A stretch of DNA of 64,000 bases from Ww85 sp963745765 (GCA_963745765.1 CAVUYQ010000033.1:1-64000); one strand, 5' to 3'. Positions 45,753 through 58,047 are shown, counted from the stretch's first letter. Notes: generated by a model from the letters alone, not told the origin. Numbers and translations: made by a program.

Positions 45753-46032
45753 TCGTTAATAGACGCCAATGCCGGCACGCCGCAAGCGACAAACCGATCA
45801 GATTTTAATTTTGATCAGTGTCGGCAATGTTATCGAAGATTAGACCAAAAAACATTTGCCAATCCTTGCTTTGGCGGCAAATGAACTCTGCACCGGGAGC
45901 GGCTATATGATTTATCGGCTCTTCGGTGTCCTCATGATTTTCAAAAAACCAGCAGTTTGACCACCGGGCGATCGATCGCTCAGTATGTTGATTGCCTCTG
46001 GAAACATTCATCAATTTTCAGGAGATGAAGCT

Positions 46033-46161
46033 ATGCCCAAAGAGAGAAAAAGTAATAAGGAAGGAAAAAAGAAAGCGAGCCTTAGCCCGAAAGAAAAGAA
46101 GGCGGCGAAGAGGGCAAAGAAGGGATCCAAAAGTGTAATGGATTTTGACAAAGCGAATTAA
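46033..46161 (+). CDS. Very small lysine-rich protein
   Basis: 42 residues: MPKERKSNKEGKKKASLSPK, then KEKKAAKRAKKGSKSVMDFD and KAN. ATG follows CAGGAGATGAAGCT, a good ribosome site. Highly basic and disordered-looking, suggesting nucleic-acid or polyanion binding. It resembles in style, not in sequence, the 44-residue protein at 60908 in the same putative regulon. Function unknown. Confidence 0.55.
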   Translation: MPKERKSNKEGKKKASLSPKEKKAAKRAKKGSKSVMDFDKAN

Positions 46162-46494
46162 ATTTGAACAAGGAAGTTACCCTGGGGGGCCGCTTTTACT
46201 GAAGAGACAGTTGGGCAAAGTGCTCCTGCGCTCAACCGTTTAAAGGATTGGCGCTTGTCGGTCCTACTTTCCGGGTTATGCTGATGGGCAAAATCAAGGA
46301 GATGGGTGAGGGCATCCGGAAAATCCCTGGTTATGTTGATGATGTCGTAAGTTCGTACCAGTTCATATTCCTCTCTTTACCATATTCACTGGAACATTTT
46401 CCATTGTTCCAGTCTGAGTCTTTCCATCACATGAAATCCTTCAGGTTGAATGGGAACCCAGAAAACATAGTGTACGGACGAGCAAGACTTGAAA
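46162..46494. other. Intergenic stretch before the glucan synthase
   Basis: 333 bases. A frame from a TTG at 46248 has no known homology to me. No sigma-54 site, no strong terminator. The glucan synthase may be read from the promoter at 45304 or from an unseen local one. Confidence 0.35.
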
Positions 46495-49400
46495 ATGACT
46501 ATTCTTATTGGTTATTTTTCCAGGCATGATGAAGCGCGGAAAGCCCTGAGTGAATTGGCACGACAAGGATTCAGGTCGGCTGTTCTGATACAAAAAAGCA
46601 CAGATAGGGTTATTAGGACAGTCGATCAATTTTCCCGGCGTCGGATCTTCTGGGCAGTCCCCGCCGTAGTCCTGTCTGGAGGAATCTGTGGAATTATACT
46701 ATTCAGCCTCCGCTGGCTGCAGTTGTTTCCTGCCTGGACTGTCGCCTCTTCCCTGGCTTTTATCCTGGCCTGTGCGGCGATCGGGGGAGTGTCTGTTTTC
46801 ACTTTCTTTCGACGTGAAAGGTTTGGTGTAAAACTCAGCATCATGAACAAGCATGCCCGCTGGCTTGTGTCTGGAGAATCTGCTCTGATTCTCAGTGCGC
46901 CGGTTGATGTGTTGCCCGTGCCGATGGCGATCCTAAGGGAAAGCTGCGATATCCCTCCCGCGCTTTTTGTCCTGCATGACAAACGTGAGCGTCGCCAGGA
47001 GACGCGGGGACCGGTGGGAAAACTCTCCCCGACCCAGATCCGGGAACACGCCAGGCGTCATGCCGAAGAACAGCAGGTGGAGCAAAATCCATCGCCTAAC
47101 CCTGAATTGCTCAAACGTCTCAAGCAATCACGCAAATGGCTGCGTCAGGTCTGCGCCGATCTGGAGGCAGCAAGTCGCCTGGAGCAGAAAGCAACACCGG
47201 CTGCCGACTGGATACTTGACAACGAGTATATCCTCGAGGGGACTGCCCGTGACGTATTACTCAACCTGCCCCGTCGTTTCTATAAGCAACTGCCGAGCCT
47301 GGCTTCTGCTCTTTACCTGGGCCTGCCGCGTATTTACGGTCTTGCCAAGAATCTTGTTACCCATCTGGAATTGCATCTGGACCGGGAGAACATTATTGCC
47401 TATCTCGATGCCCACCAATCGGTGCGGACACTGACCATCGGTGAGCTCTGGGCAATTCCCCAGATGCTGCGAATCGCCCTTATTGAGAGCATCCAGAGTC
47501 TGGCGATCACAGCTCTCGCGGATCTCCGGGATCGCCAGCTGGCAGAATTCTGGGCGAACCGGCTGATAGCCGCCAATCGTCGTGATGCCAACCAGCTCTT
47601 TGCCCTTCTTTCCGAGCTTGCAGTTGCAGAGGCCAACCCCAGCCCGTATTTCGGTGTGCATTTGATCGGCCTGCTCTATGATGAGGCAGCTGCTTTATCG
47701 CCCATCCAGAACTGGCTCGAGCGCACCCTGAAAACCCCTTACCATGATCTCAACGTGCATGAACTTAATCGCCAGACCAGGGAACAGCTGGCCTGCGGCA
47801 ATGCTTTCACCAGCCTGCGTAATCTTGCTTTGTTGGACTGGCGGGAGCTCTTCGAAAAACTCAGCCGGGTGGAACAGATATTACGTCGCGATCCGTCGGG
47901 CATCTATCCCAACATGGATTTCGCTACCCGCGATCGCTGCCGCGGGGCAGTTGAAGAAATTGCTCTTGCTGCCGGCAAAAGCGAGGATGAGGTCGCCGGG
48001 CAGGTCATCGATCTGGCGAATCAGGCCGGGCGGGGAAAAACGGGCGATGAACGGTGCTGTCATGTCGGTACCTGGCTGATCGGGGAGGGACGGGCGCAAC
48101 TGGCCCTGTTGCTCGTCTTTCGCGAAGCGTTTCGCTACCGTATGCTGGCATGGATCTCTGCGCAGCACACCGCTGTCTATTTTATCGGGATTGGTTTCTT
48201 CTTCACCCTGTTCATGGTTTTGCTCACCGTCTTCGTCCTGCCCCCCGGTTTCAAACCGGCCGGGTGGTCACCGATCATCTTTTTCGGTGTGGCACCACTC
48301 CTGTTGATCCCGGTCAGCCAGCTGGCAATCGAAGTAGTCAATTACCTGATTACGCGCATCCTGCCACCCCGGCCTTTGGCCAAAATGGATTTTGCCGATT
48401 CAGGAATTCCCGATAGTTTTCGCACCCTGGTGGTTGTGCCGATGATACTGGTCAACAGGGAGACGGTAATAAATGAGGTGGAAAAGCTGGAGATCCGCTA
48501 TCTGGCGAACAAAGAAGCAAACCTGCTCTTTGGTCTGTTCTCGGACTACGCCGATTCAACCACCCTTTGCCGCGAAAATGACAGCCTTCTGCTGGAAACA
48601 GCAAGACAAAGCCTTGATTCCCTCAACCAGCGTCACGCTGGTAGGCATTTCTTTCTTTTTCATCGCCAGCGTATCTGGAGCGAATCCGAGCAGAAATTCA
48701 TCGGCTGGGAGCGTAAACGCGGCAAACTTGAGGAACTGAACCGACTGCTTGACGGTACCCGGCCCGAAACCGCACCACCCCTGGTTTATGTCGGAAACCC
48801 AGGTCACCTGACGGACGTCCGTTTCATCATCACCCTCGACAGTGACACCCAATTGCCGCATTCGACAGCCCGAAGGCTGATCGAGACGCTGGCACATCCC
48901 CTCAATCAGCCGCGCTTCGACGAGGCGGGCAGGATCATTGCCGGCTCATACACCATTATCCAGCCACGCGTGAGCCCAACCCTGGCGAGCACCAGCACCT
49001 CGACTTTCAGCCGCCTTTTCGCCGATGCAATCGGTATCGATCCATACACCGCAGCTATCTCCGATGTCTATCAGGATTTAAGCGGCGAGGGGTCGTATCA
49101 GGGCAAAGGCATCTACGATGTGCGCGCCTTCAGCCGCATCCTGTCGGGACGTTTTCCGGAAGAGTGGGTGCTGAGCCACGACCTTATCGAAGGGGCCCAT
49201 GTCCGCGTGGGGCTCGCCAGCGATATTGAACTTTTTGATGACTTTCCACAAGGTTATCAGGGTTATACTAGGCGGGCCCATCGCTGGATTCGCGGAGATT
49301 GGCAGATTGCCGGGTGGATTTTCCCCCGGGTGCCTCTGGCGGATGGCGGCCGGGGAGCGAATCCGCTTTCGCCACTCAACCGCTGGAAAATTATCGATAA

Positions 49401-52400
49401 TCTGCGCCGCAGTCTGTTGCCGGTTGCAAACGTGGCACTGCTGATTGCCTCCTGGCTTATTTCCCCGCGGATGGGGTTTGGTGCATTACTGGTTGTCAGT
49501 ATCCAGTTGATCTTTCATCCTCTGGCCCAACCCTTTACCATGGCCACGAGCCATAAGGGTTTAAAATATTTTGACCTCAAGAAGATAGCCCACGATATTC
49601 TCCGGGCCCTGGCCGACGCCGCCATGCTTCCGCACCAGGGGGCAATGACGCTTGATGCTATAATCCGGGTCTGGTACCGACGGATGATTTCCAAGCGGCG
49701 ATTGCTCGAATGGACGCCCCAGTCCAACCATTGGAGCCGTTCCCAGCGCCAGCTGTTTTTTGTAGCAGGTTTGACCATGGGGAGTCTTTTCAGCATTACC
49801 CTGGGAGCGACGATCTTTTTCGTCAGGCCGGAAAGCCTTCTGCCCGCATCTCCCTGGCTGACCCTCTGGCTCTTCTCGCCGCTGATCGGCTGGCTTTTAA
49901 ACCTGCGGCCCGCAGAACAAAAGGCGGACTGCGCGCTGGCGGAAGCAGATCGTCGTTTGCTCCGGCAAGTCGCCCGGCGAACCTGGCACTATTTCTCAAC
50001 ATTTGTCAGCGACGATACGTCATGGCTGCCTCCAGATAATTACCAGGTTGCCCATCAGGACCGCCTGGCCATGCGGACCAGTCCGACCAATATCGGTCTT
50101 TGGCTGACCAGCGCTCTGGGGGCCCATGATTCAGGTTACCTGACCATTGACCAAGTCTTGGAACGACTGACAAAGAGCATGGCAACCATCGGTCATCTTG
50201 AGCGATATCAAGGACATCTTCTCAACTGGTACGATATCCAGACCTTGGCCCCTTTAGAGCCTCGCTACGTCTCCACCGTCGACAGCGGCAACCTGCTTGG
50301 CGCTCTCTGGACCCTGGAGCAGGGAGTTCATGAGCTGGTGCATGCTCCGCTGCTTGACGCTAAAACCTTTACCGGTCTTGCTGATACCGGTGAAATACTG
50401 AAACAGGTTGTCGCCGGGAAAAACAGGGCGGATTTTTGCCCGCAAACCCTTGCTGCAATCCTGGTCGAATGCCACGCTCCTCCTTCCAGCAGCACTGATT
50501 TGCTCTTGCTGCAGGACCGGTTGATGATCGACATCGCCACGGTCGTTGCTGCCGCACCCGACACGCCTTGGGCGAGCGAACTGAAAAAACAGGCAGCCGC
50601 CTGGACAACGACAGGCGATCGTTATCTCGCCTGGATCCGGATCATTGCCGAAAAGTCAGAGGAAGAGCTCGCGCCGTTCGGCGAGGCGGCCCTGCATGCC
50701 CTCCGCAACGACCTGGCCCGGGCGCCATCGCTCAGCGATCTTGCCGGGGGTAAAATCGACTCGATCCTGCTCTTCAAATCGATTCGGCAAAAGTCTCCGG
50801 ATACGCACCCAACGTTTACCACCTGGCTCGACCGCCTTCTTGCCGCCTTCGCCACAGCACAATGGCTGGCCGGAGAAACTCTGGCGGTGGCAGAGCGATT
50901 GATCGCCAGTATCCAATCTCTGTCCGCCGGTGTGGACATGCGTTTTCTTTACGACCCCAAACGCAAACTGTTCGCTATCGGCTATAATGTCTCCACCAGC
51001 CGCCTCGATGGCTCGAGCTACGACCTCCTGGCCAGTGAATCACGGCTCGGCAGTTTCATAGGCATTGCCAGGGGCGATGTGCCGCTGGAACATTGGTTCT
51101 CCTTGAGCCGTCCCTATGGGGCAATCGGCCGAAAGCGGGTGTTGCTCAGCTGGACCGGGACCATGTTCGAATATTTGATGCCGCTCCTTTTCCAGCACTC
51201 ATATCCCCATTCGCTTCTCGACAAGGCGGCAAGAGATGCGGTCGACGTGCAGATTGACTACGGCCGGACGCATGATGTGCCCTGGGGAATTTCCGAGTCG
51301 GCCTTTGCCGATCTCGACCTGGACAAGACCTATCAATACAAGGCATTTGGCGTTCCGGCCCTGGGCCTGAAGCGCGGCATGGATGAACAGCCGGTCATCG
51401 CTCCCTATGCCACGCTGCTGGCACTGAATCTGGCACCTGATGCGGTAGTGCAAAATCTTAAAAGACTGATCGACCTCGATTTGTTTGGAGATTACGGCTA
51501 CTTCGAAGCGATGGATTTCAGCCGTCAAGCGCAGCGCAACCTCTCCGGCAAGGCTCGTAAACGCGGAGTTATTATCGAGGCCTATATGGCTCATCACCAG
51601 GGAATGGCCTTCCTGGCTCTTACCAATTTTCTCCACAATAACCCGTTCCCGCGCCGCTTTCATAACGACTCGCGGGTCCGTGCCTTTGAGGCCCTCCTGC
51701 AGGAGCGCATCCCGACCCTGCCGCCGCTGCGTCTCATCTCGACACGGCCAAACGAACCGGTACTCATGGGCCACGATCTTGTCGCCCCGACAGGCAGCGT
51801 CTTTAGCACGCCCCATACTCCCACGCCCAGGAGCCTGCTACTCAGTAACGGCAGGTATGGCCTGATGATCACCAACAGCGGCGCCGGCTACAGTCAATGG
51901 CGGGGCCGTGAGCTGAGTCGCTGGCGCTCCGACCCGACCTGTGATACTAACGGGTTATTCTGCTATATCCATGAGGTTGATACGGACCGCCTCTGGTCGA
52001 CCACCTATCACCCGGTTGGCGGCAAACCTGATGCCTATTCAGCTGAGTTTACCCTCGACCGGGCACTCTTTAAGCGCACCGACAACTCAATTTCCTGCGA
52101 AACCGAGGTTATCGTTTCGCCGGAGGATGATATAGAGCTGCGGCGGATTACCCTGGTCAATCATTCCACCCATTCCCGTCGCCTCAACCTCACCAGCTTT
52201 GTCGAGCTGTCGATGGCTCCGCATAACGCCGATCGCCAGCATCCTGCCTTCAATAAACTTTTCATACAGACCGAAGCACTCCCGCAGCAGGAGGCATTGC
52301 TTGCTTACCGGCGGGCCAGGAGTGAAAACGATCCGCCCCTCTATGTCGCCCACTGCCTGATAATTCACGAGAATGAAACAGCAGTTCGCGAGAGAAACGG

Positions 52401-55400
52401 CTGGCAGTTTGAAACCGACAGGGGACGTTTCATCGGCCGCGGCAGGACTCTTGTCCGGCCGATGAGGGCCATGCAGGCGCTCGGCGGCAGTCAGGGCTTT
52501 GTGCTTGATCCGATTCTCAGCCTGCGGCAGAGTATTATCCTCCAACCGGGTGCGAGCATCCAGGCGTGCCTGATGCTCGCTGCCGGGGAAAGCCGGGAAC
52601 AGGTCATGCTGCTGCTGGATGAGTACAGTGAATCCCATGCCGCTGAGCGGGCCATGGATTTCACCTGGCATTCAGCCCAGCAGCAGCTGCAGATGCTGCG
52701 TCTCCAGCCGGATGAAGCCCGCCGTTTCCAGCAACTGGCAGGTCACCTGCTGTTTCCCAACACCCGCCTGCGCGCCTCTGCCGAGCGACTTCTGGAAAAC
52801 CGCAAGGGACAGGCCGGATTGTGGCCGTATGGTATTTCGGGAGACTTGCCGATGATCCTCATTACCATCGGCGAGACACGGGAAATCAGTCTGGTCCGGC
52901 AAATGCTTCAGGCCCATACCTACCTTCGGATGCATGGCTTATCCATCGATCTGGTGATCCTGAACGAGGAGGCGGGGAGCTATGAACGGCCGCTCCAGGA
53001 ACGACTGGAGCAGCTGATTCAGCAGCATAGTCTCTCGGCGGCGGCGGAGCGGGGGGGGAAATTTTTCTCAAAAACATCGCACAGATCCCGGAGGAGGATC
53101 AGAGACTCCTGAAGGCCGCAGCCAGCGTCGTTCTGGTGGCGGCGCGCGGCAATCTTTCCCGGCAATTGGGGATGCTGGTGGATGTGGCCGAGACTGCCTG
53201 ACCGCCTCACCCCAAAACGCAGTCGCCCGGAACCCTCGGCCCCGCTGCCCTTCATGGAGTTGAACTATTTTAACAGCCTCGGCGGCTTTACCCCGGACGG
53301 TCGGGAATACGCCATCTATCTCGGCCCCGGCACCAACACCCCGGCCCCCTGGGTGAACGTGATTGCCGGTCCGACCTTCGGGACCATGGTCAGCGAAACG
53401 GGGTCCGGCTTTACCTGGTATGGCAACAGCCAGCGCAACCGTCTGACCGGCTGGTCAAACGACCCGGTACTCGATCCGGCAACCGAGGCAATCTATATCC
53501 GCGATGAGGAAAGCGGCGTTTACTGGTCGCCGACCGCTGCACCAATCCGGGAACAGACTGCCTATCGGGCCCGACACGGAGCCGGATATACGGTCTTTGA
53601 GCATAACAGCAACGGCATCGAGCAGGAGCTGACCGTCTTTGTGCCGGTTGACGAGAATGGCGGTGCGCCGATTAAACTGCAGCGTCTGCAACTTACCAAT
53701 GCATCCTCAAAACAACGCAGGCTGTCAATAACCTATTATACTGAGCTCACCCTCGGCGAAAACCGTGAAACATCCCAGATGCATGTTACAACCCGCTGGG
53801 ATGAGGAGAGCCGAGCCATACTGGCACAAAACCCTTACCACCCCGAGTACAAGGATAGAATCACCTTTGTTGCCATTACCCCCGAGGCTGACAGCTACGG
53901 AGGCGATCGCACTGCCTTCATCGGCCGTAACCGCTCGCTTGCCAAACCCGTTGCCATGGAGTTTATCCATTTGTCACAACGGACCGGGGCAGGACTGGAT
54001 CCATGCGCGGTACTCAGGGTGAGCCTGGATATGGCGCCTGGCGAACGGCATAATATCGTCTGCATGCTCGGCCAGACTGAGTCGCTGGCAGAGGCCCGGA
54101 TACTGCTGCAGCACTTTCGCGAGGAACGGGCGGTTGAAGACGCCTTTGACGAGACCAGGGACTGGTGGGATGAGCTGCTCGGTACCATCGAAGTCCATAC
54201 CCCGGAACTGGCCACCGACCTGCTGATCAACCGCTGGCTGCAATACCAGTCGCTCAGTTGCCGCCTCTGGGGACGCTCCGCCTTCTATCAGTCAGGCGGC
54301 GCCTTCGGTTTTCGCGATCAGCTGCAGGATGTTATGGCCTTCCTTTACGTCAGGCCGCAAATTGCCCGTGACCAGATTCTGCGGGCCGCAAGCCGGCAGT
54401 TCCGGGAAGGGGATGTCCAGCACTGGTGGCATGAACCGGCGGGGGCAGGGATTCGCTCCCGTATCTCCGACGATCTGCTCTGGCTGCCCTATGTGGTAGC
54501 CCAATATGTCCGCACTACCGGCGATGCCGATGTTCTCAAGGTGGAGATTCCTTTCCTGAACGGTGCACTGCTGGCAGAAGATGAGCATGAGCAATTTTCC
54601 ATCCCTGAAATCACTGCCGAACGGGCTACCCTTTTTGAACATTGTCGGCGCGCGGTCAGTCGCGGTTTGACGCAAGGCCCCCATGGCCTGCCTTTAATGG
54701 GAACGGGTGACTGGAATGACGGCATGAACCTGGTGGGTGCTGAAGGGAGAGGGGAGAGTGTCTGGCTTGGCTGGTTCCTTTGTGATGTTTTGCAGGGAAT
54801 GATCGAATTGGCAACGCTTATGCAGGAGCCGGAACTGAGCCAACACTATCTGACCGAGAAAACCGGCCTGGTCGAGCGAATCGAAGGAGCCGGCTGGGAC
54901 GGCGAGTGGTACCTGCGGGGGACATTCGATAACGGCACACCGCTTGGATCGGCCACAAATACCGAGGCAAGAATCGATTCCCTTCCTCAATCATGGGCCT
55001 GGTTGTCTGGCGCCGCTGACCCCGTGCGGGCCGAAGAGGCCCTCGAGTCCGCCTGGCACCATCTCGTCCGTGAGGGTGAGGGGTTGGCCCTGCTCTTCAC
55101 GCCTCCTTTCGATACGTCGGAACCTTCGCCTGGTTATATCAGGGGATATCCCCCCGGGGTGCGCGAGAACGGAGGCCAGTATACCCACGCCGCGCTGTGG
55201 ATGGCCATGGCCCTCGCCCGTAAAGGCGATGGGGAGCGGGCAGTCAAACTGCTCCGCCTGCTCAACCCGATCGAGCACGCCCGCGATGCGGCAGCAGCCT
55301 GGCACTACGGGGTTGAGCCCTATGTCGTCGCCGCAGATGTCTATCGTCTGCCCGGCCGGATTGGCCAGGGGGGCTGGTCCTGGTATACGGGTGCGGCGGC

Positions 55401-55692
55401 ATGGATGTACCGGGCATGGACGGAAGAGGTGCTGGGACTTGTAGTAAGGGGAGACAGGCTGTGGATTGATCCGGTAATCCCGGCAGACTGGTCAGGTTTT
55501 AGCCTGCGTTATCGGCATGGCCAGACGATCTATGAGATTCAGGTGAAAAATCCGCATCACTGCGAACGCGGGGTCACCTGGGTGGAGAAGGATGGCAGAC
55601 GCATGAGCGGCAAGATGATCCTGCTTGAGCGGGAATTAGTAAAACACCGGATCGTCGTCATGATGGGAAAGATCGAACTGCTGGCGGAGTAG
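46495..55692 (+). CDS. ndvB: Cyclic beta-glucan synthase, NdvB-like (GT84-GH94; two compensating indels)
   Basis: About 3065 residues once two indels are joined. Residues 1-40 form a small stress-protein-like head (ILIGYFSRHDEARKALSELA), then two membrane segments. Around 550-640 lie further membrane segments. The GT84 glycosyltransferase follows: FIITLDSDTQLPHSTARRLI (DxD), GEGSYQGKGIYDVRAF, LSHDLIEGAHVRVGLASDIE and RRAHRWIRGDWQ. Then more membrane segments, the glycoamylase-like domain (GRTHDVPWGISESAFADLDL, IEAYMAHHQGMAFLALTNFL), and two GH94 phosphorylase-type domains; the last has LMGTGDWNDGMNLVGAEGRG (catalytic Asp). NdvB makes periplasmic cyclic beta-1,2-glucans and trims them to size. 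One G appears lost in the G8 run 53051-53058 and one base gained near 53193, so the frame as written stops at 53112. Confidence 0.9.
53051..53058 (+). other. G8 homopolymer at the glucan synthase frameshift
   Basis: Eight G in the coding strand. Nine G would keep the frame as ERGGEIFLKNIAQIPEEDQR; eight lead to a stop at 53110-53112. Slippage in vivo or a base-calling error are both possible. Confidence 0.7.
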
Positions 55693-55748
55693 AAGTGTCT
55701 GCTCCGGGAAGGCAGCTCCCCCAGAAGGTGTACCCTAAATAATCAAAC

Positions 55749-55759
55749 TATGGTATAAT
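55749..55759 (+). promoter_or_regulatory. Extended -10 promoter for the sigma-54 activator gene
   Basis: TGGTATAAT (TGn plus perfect TATAAT at 55754-55759), 78 bases upstream of the start. No good -35, as usual for extended -10 promoters. Suggests housekeeping-sigma transcription of the activator itself. Confidence 0.45.
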
Positions 55760-55836
55760 CTTGGTTTAGCAAGCGGGATGGTCGCACTCTTCCCGGTAAT
55801 GACTCTCCCTGCTCATAACATTCAACCTGGTGAAAA

Positions 55837-57346
55837 ATGCCAAAAAAAATTGAAGCATACAAGGGAAATGGACATTTTTTTGCTGAAGTTGGTAACGACC
55901 TTCTCGACTCGATTCGAGAGCCTGTCCTGGTGCTTGATTCTGCGTTTAAGGTGGTAAAGGCCAATCACTCCTTTTACCAGACCTTCCTTGTCAAAGCAGA
56001 AGAGACAGTAGGGATAACGATTTATGATCTTGACAACCACCAATGGAACATCCCCAGGCTGAGAGAACTGCTTGAAAACATCCTGCCCGAAAACTCCGTC
56101 TACAATGACTTCGAGGTTGAGCATACGTTTCAGTCCATAGGTTCGAAAGTCATGCATCTGAATGCCAGATGGATATTCAGGGAAGAGAGCGAATCCAACT
56201 TGATATTTCTTTCAATTTCCGATGTCACCGATCGTGAATATTATAAAAGAGGACTTGAGGGTCTCGTTCAGGAACGCATGAGAGAGCTCGTTGTGGCGAG
56301 AGAAGAGGCGGAAGAACGCAAAGAGGAAGTGGAAAAAGCGCTTCTTGAAATAGAGGTATTAAAAAACCAGCTGGAAGCGGAAAGAGCCTATCTGCAGGAT
56401 GAAATCAAACTTGAGAATAATCATGGCAACATTATCGGCCGGAGTGATGCGCTCAAGCGCATCCTCTATAAAATCGAACAGATTGCCGGCAGCAATACGA
56501 CCGTTCTGGTTCTTGGCGAAACGGGCACGGGGAAAGAACTGGCTGCCCGGGCACTGCACAGCGAAAGTCTGCGCAAACACCGGGCCCTGGTAAAAGTAAA
56601 TTGTGCCACCCTTCCGGCAAACCTTATCGAAAGCGAGCTGTTTGGTCATGAAAAAGGCTCATTTACCGGTTCCCACGCAAAACACATTGGACGATTCGAG
56701 GTCGCCGACGGAGCCACCCTTTTTCTTGATGAAATCGGTGAACTGCCGCTAGAACTGCAGGCGAAACTGCTCAGAGTTATTCAGGATGGCGAGTTTGAGA
56801 GACTGGGAAGTTCCCATACCATCAGAGTGGATACCCGGATCATTGCCGCGACCAATCGTAATCTGGAAGCGGAAGTCAATAAGGGGACTTTTCGGGAAGA
56901 TCTCTGGTACCGCTTGAATATCTTTCCGATTACCATGCCGTCTCTCCGGGACCGCCTGGATGACATCCCGCTTCTTGTTGACTTTTATGTCAAGAAAATT
57001 GCCAAACGGATGGGCAAGACCATAGCCATGATTCCTGCAGGCGTCATGAAGGCTTTGCAGGGCTATCACTGGCCGGGAAATATTCGTGAACTTGAAAACG
57101 TCCTCGAACGTGCAGTAATCAATTCATCAGGCCCTAAACTCCATCTGGCTGATGAACTTAATAAAACCGGTCAAGGATAGAGCGAAAAGCTCAGAAACCC
57201 TGGAGGCAGTCGAACGGGAGTATATTGTTCAGGTGCTTGAACAGACACAGTGGAAAGTGAGCGGGAAGAACAGCGCCTCAGAAATCCTTGGTCTTGATCG
57301 CAGCACCTTGCGCGCTCGCATGCGTAAACTCAATATCGTAGATTAA
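55837..57346 (+). CDS. PAS-domain sigma-54-dependent transcriptional activator (one frameshift)
   Basis: About 502 residues. PAS domain at ~20-130 (LDSIREPVLVLDSAFKVVKA), coiled coil to ~200, then the AAA+ domain: IIGRSDALKRILYKIEQIAG, Walker A LGETGTGKELAARALHSES, sigma-54 loop LFGHEKGSFTGS, Walker B ADGATLFLDEIGELPLELQ, sensor II WPGNIRELENVLERAV. A single extra base near 57160 (ACTTAATAAAACC) shifts the end; the Fis-type helix-turn-helix follows: SASEILGLDRSTLRARMRKL. The sigma-54 contact loop is GSFTGS instead of GAFTGA; Phe-Thr are kept. It should bind the three twin palindromes in this window and open sigma-54 promoters in response to a PAS signal. Cytoplasmic, no receiver, no membrane segment. 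Confidence 0.9.
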
Positions 57347-57479
57347 CAAACTCCTTTCTCCACGGCTGACTGTCTCAACTCGTGAAATATCCAGGCTAAA
57401 GCCTGCAGGTCCATCCCGGTAAATCATTGTTTCTCCTGTCTATCATCTTCCTCTAAAAGCATCCAGGCTCCTTCTCACC

Positions 57480-57511
57480 GGTCACATACAACCACATGGT
57501 CACATATGACC
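57480..57511 (+). promoter_or_regulatory. Twin activator sites, set 2 (sigma-54 UAS)
   Basis: GGTCACATACAACC at 57480-57493 and the palindrome GGTCACATATGACC at 57498-57511, start-to-start 18 bp. The right site ends 102 bp before promoter 2. Confidence 0.8.
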
Positions 57512-57612
57512 ATGTGGGGCAAGCCTTGAAATTAGTGTTGAGCCTCAGCCTTTCAGAAAAATTTTCCAAACGAAACAGGGAGATAGGAGGATTGTTTTGA
57601 GCAGGAATTGCC

Positions 57613-57628
57613 TGGCACGACGCTTGCT
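57613..57628 (+). promoter_or_regulatory. Sigma-54 promoter 2
   Basis: TGGCACGACGCTTGCT matches the consensus TGGCACG-N4-TTGCW at every defined base, with GG and GC 12 bases apart. Transcription would start about 57640 and read the BON lipoprotein and following small genes. Confidence 0.88.
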
Positions 57629-57735
57629 ATATACAGAATGAAAACAAACGTCGGTAGCGCCCAAAACAGAGTATCAACCAGCTTCCGGGCAAAAACGACG
57701 ATCAGAAACATTCATCTACAACAAGGAGAATTAGG

Positions 57736-58047
57736 ATGAAACCAACACAATTGCTTGCGAACTTTCTACTCGTCATCCTGCTGGTTACCTTCATGGGCTG
57801 CGCGTCGACGGCAAAAAAAGAAGGAACCGGAGAGTATATAGATGATTCTGTTATTACCACTAAAGTCAAGGCGGCAATTTTCGGCGAGGACTCGCTTAAA
57901 TCAGCCGAAATCAATGTTGAAACGTTCAAAGGCGTTGTCCAGTTGAGCGGCTTCGTCAGTTCCCAGGCCGACATCAACAAAGCTGCGGAAGTTGCACGCA
58001 CCGTCAAGGGGGTGACCTCAGTCAAGAATGACATGCGGCTCAAGTAA
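57736..58047 (+). CDS. BON-domain lipoprotein
   Basis: 103 residues, ATG after AAGGAGAATTAGG. Signal peptide with lipobox VTFMGC (Cys about 22), then one BON domain: DDSVITTKVKAAIFGEDSLK, INVETFKGVVQLSGFVSSQA, ARTVKGVTSVKNDMRLK. BON domains bind phospholipid surfaces; OsmY and DolP are examples that protect the envelope under osmotic or outer-membrane stress. It is the first gene behind sigma-54 promoter 2, so it is probably induced by the PAS activator. Full length for a single-BON protein. Confidence 0.9.
   Translation: MKPTQLLANFLLVILLVTFMGCASTAKKEGTGEYIDDSVITTKVKAAIFGEDSLKSAEINVETFKGVVQLSGFVSSQADINKAAEVARTVKGVTSVKNDMRLK

Larger units (their letters stand above)
57347..57735. other. Regulatory intergenic region upstream of the BON lipoprotein
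   Basis: 389 bases without coding. It holds twin activator sites (57480-57511) and a consensus sigma-54 promoter (57613-57628), plus a leader of about 100 bases to the BON gene. Confidence 0.7.

Noticed and set aside
45805..46014. 69-codon minus-strand frame between two small genes
   Set aside because: No support beyond being open; the region reads better as leader of the 46033 microprotein.
46248..46529. Frame ahead of the glucan synthase with TTG start
   Set aside because: Overlaps the synthase start, no ribosome site, no homology I can name.
53051..53058. Simple on/off phase-variation call for the G8 tract
   Set aside because: A second compensating indel near 53193 is needed, so one tract length alone would not restore the full protein.
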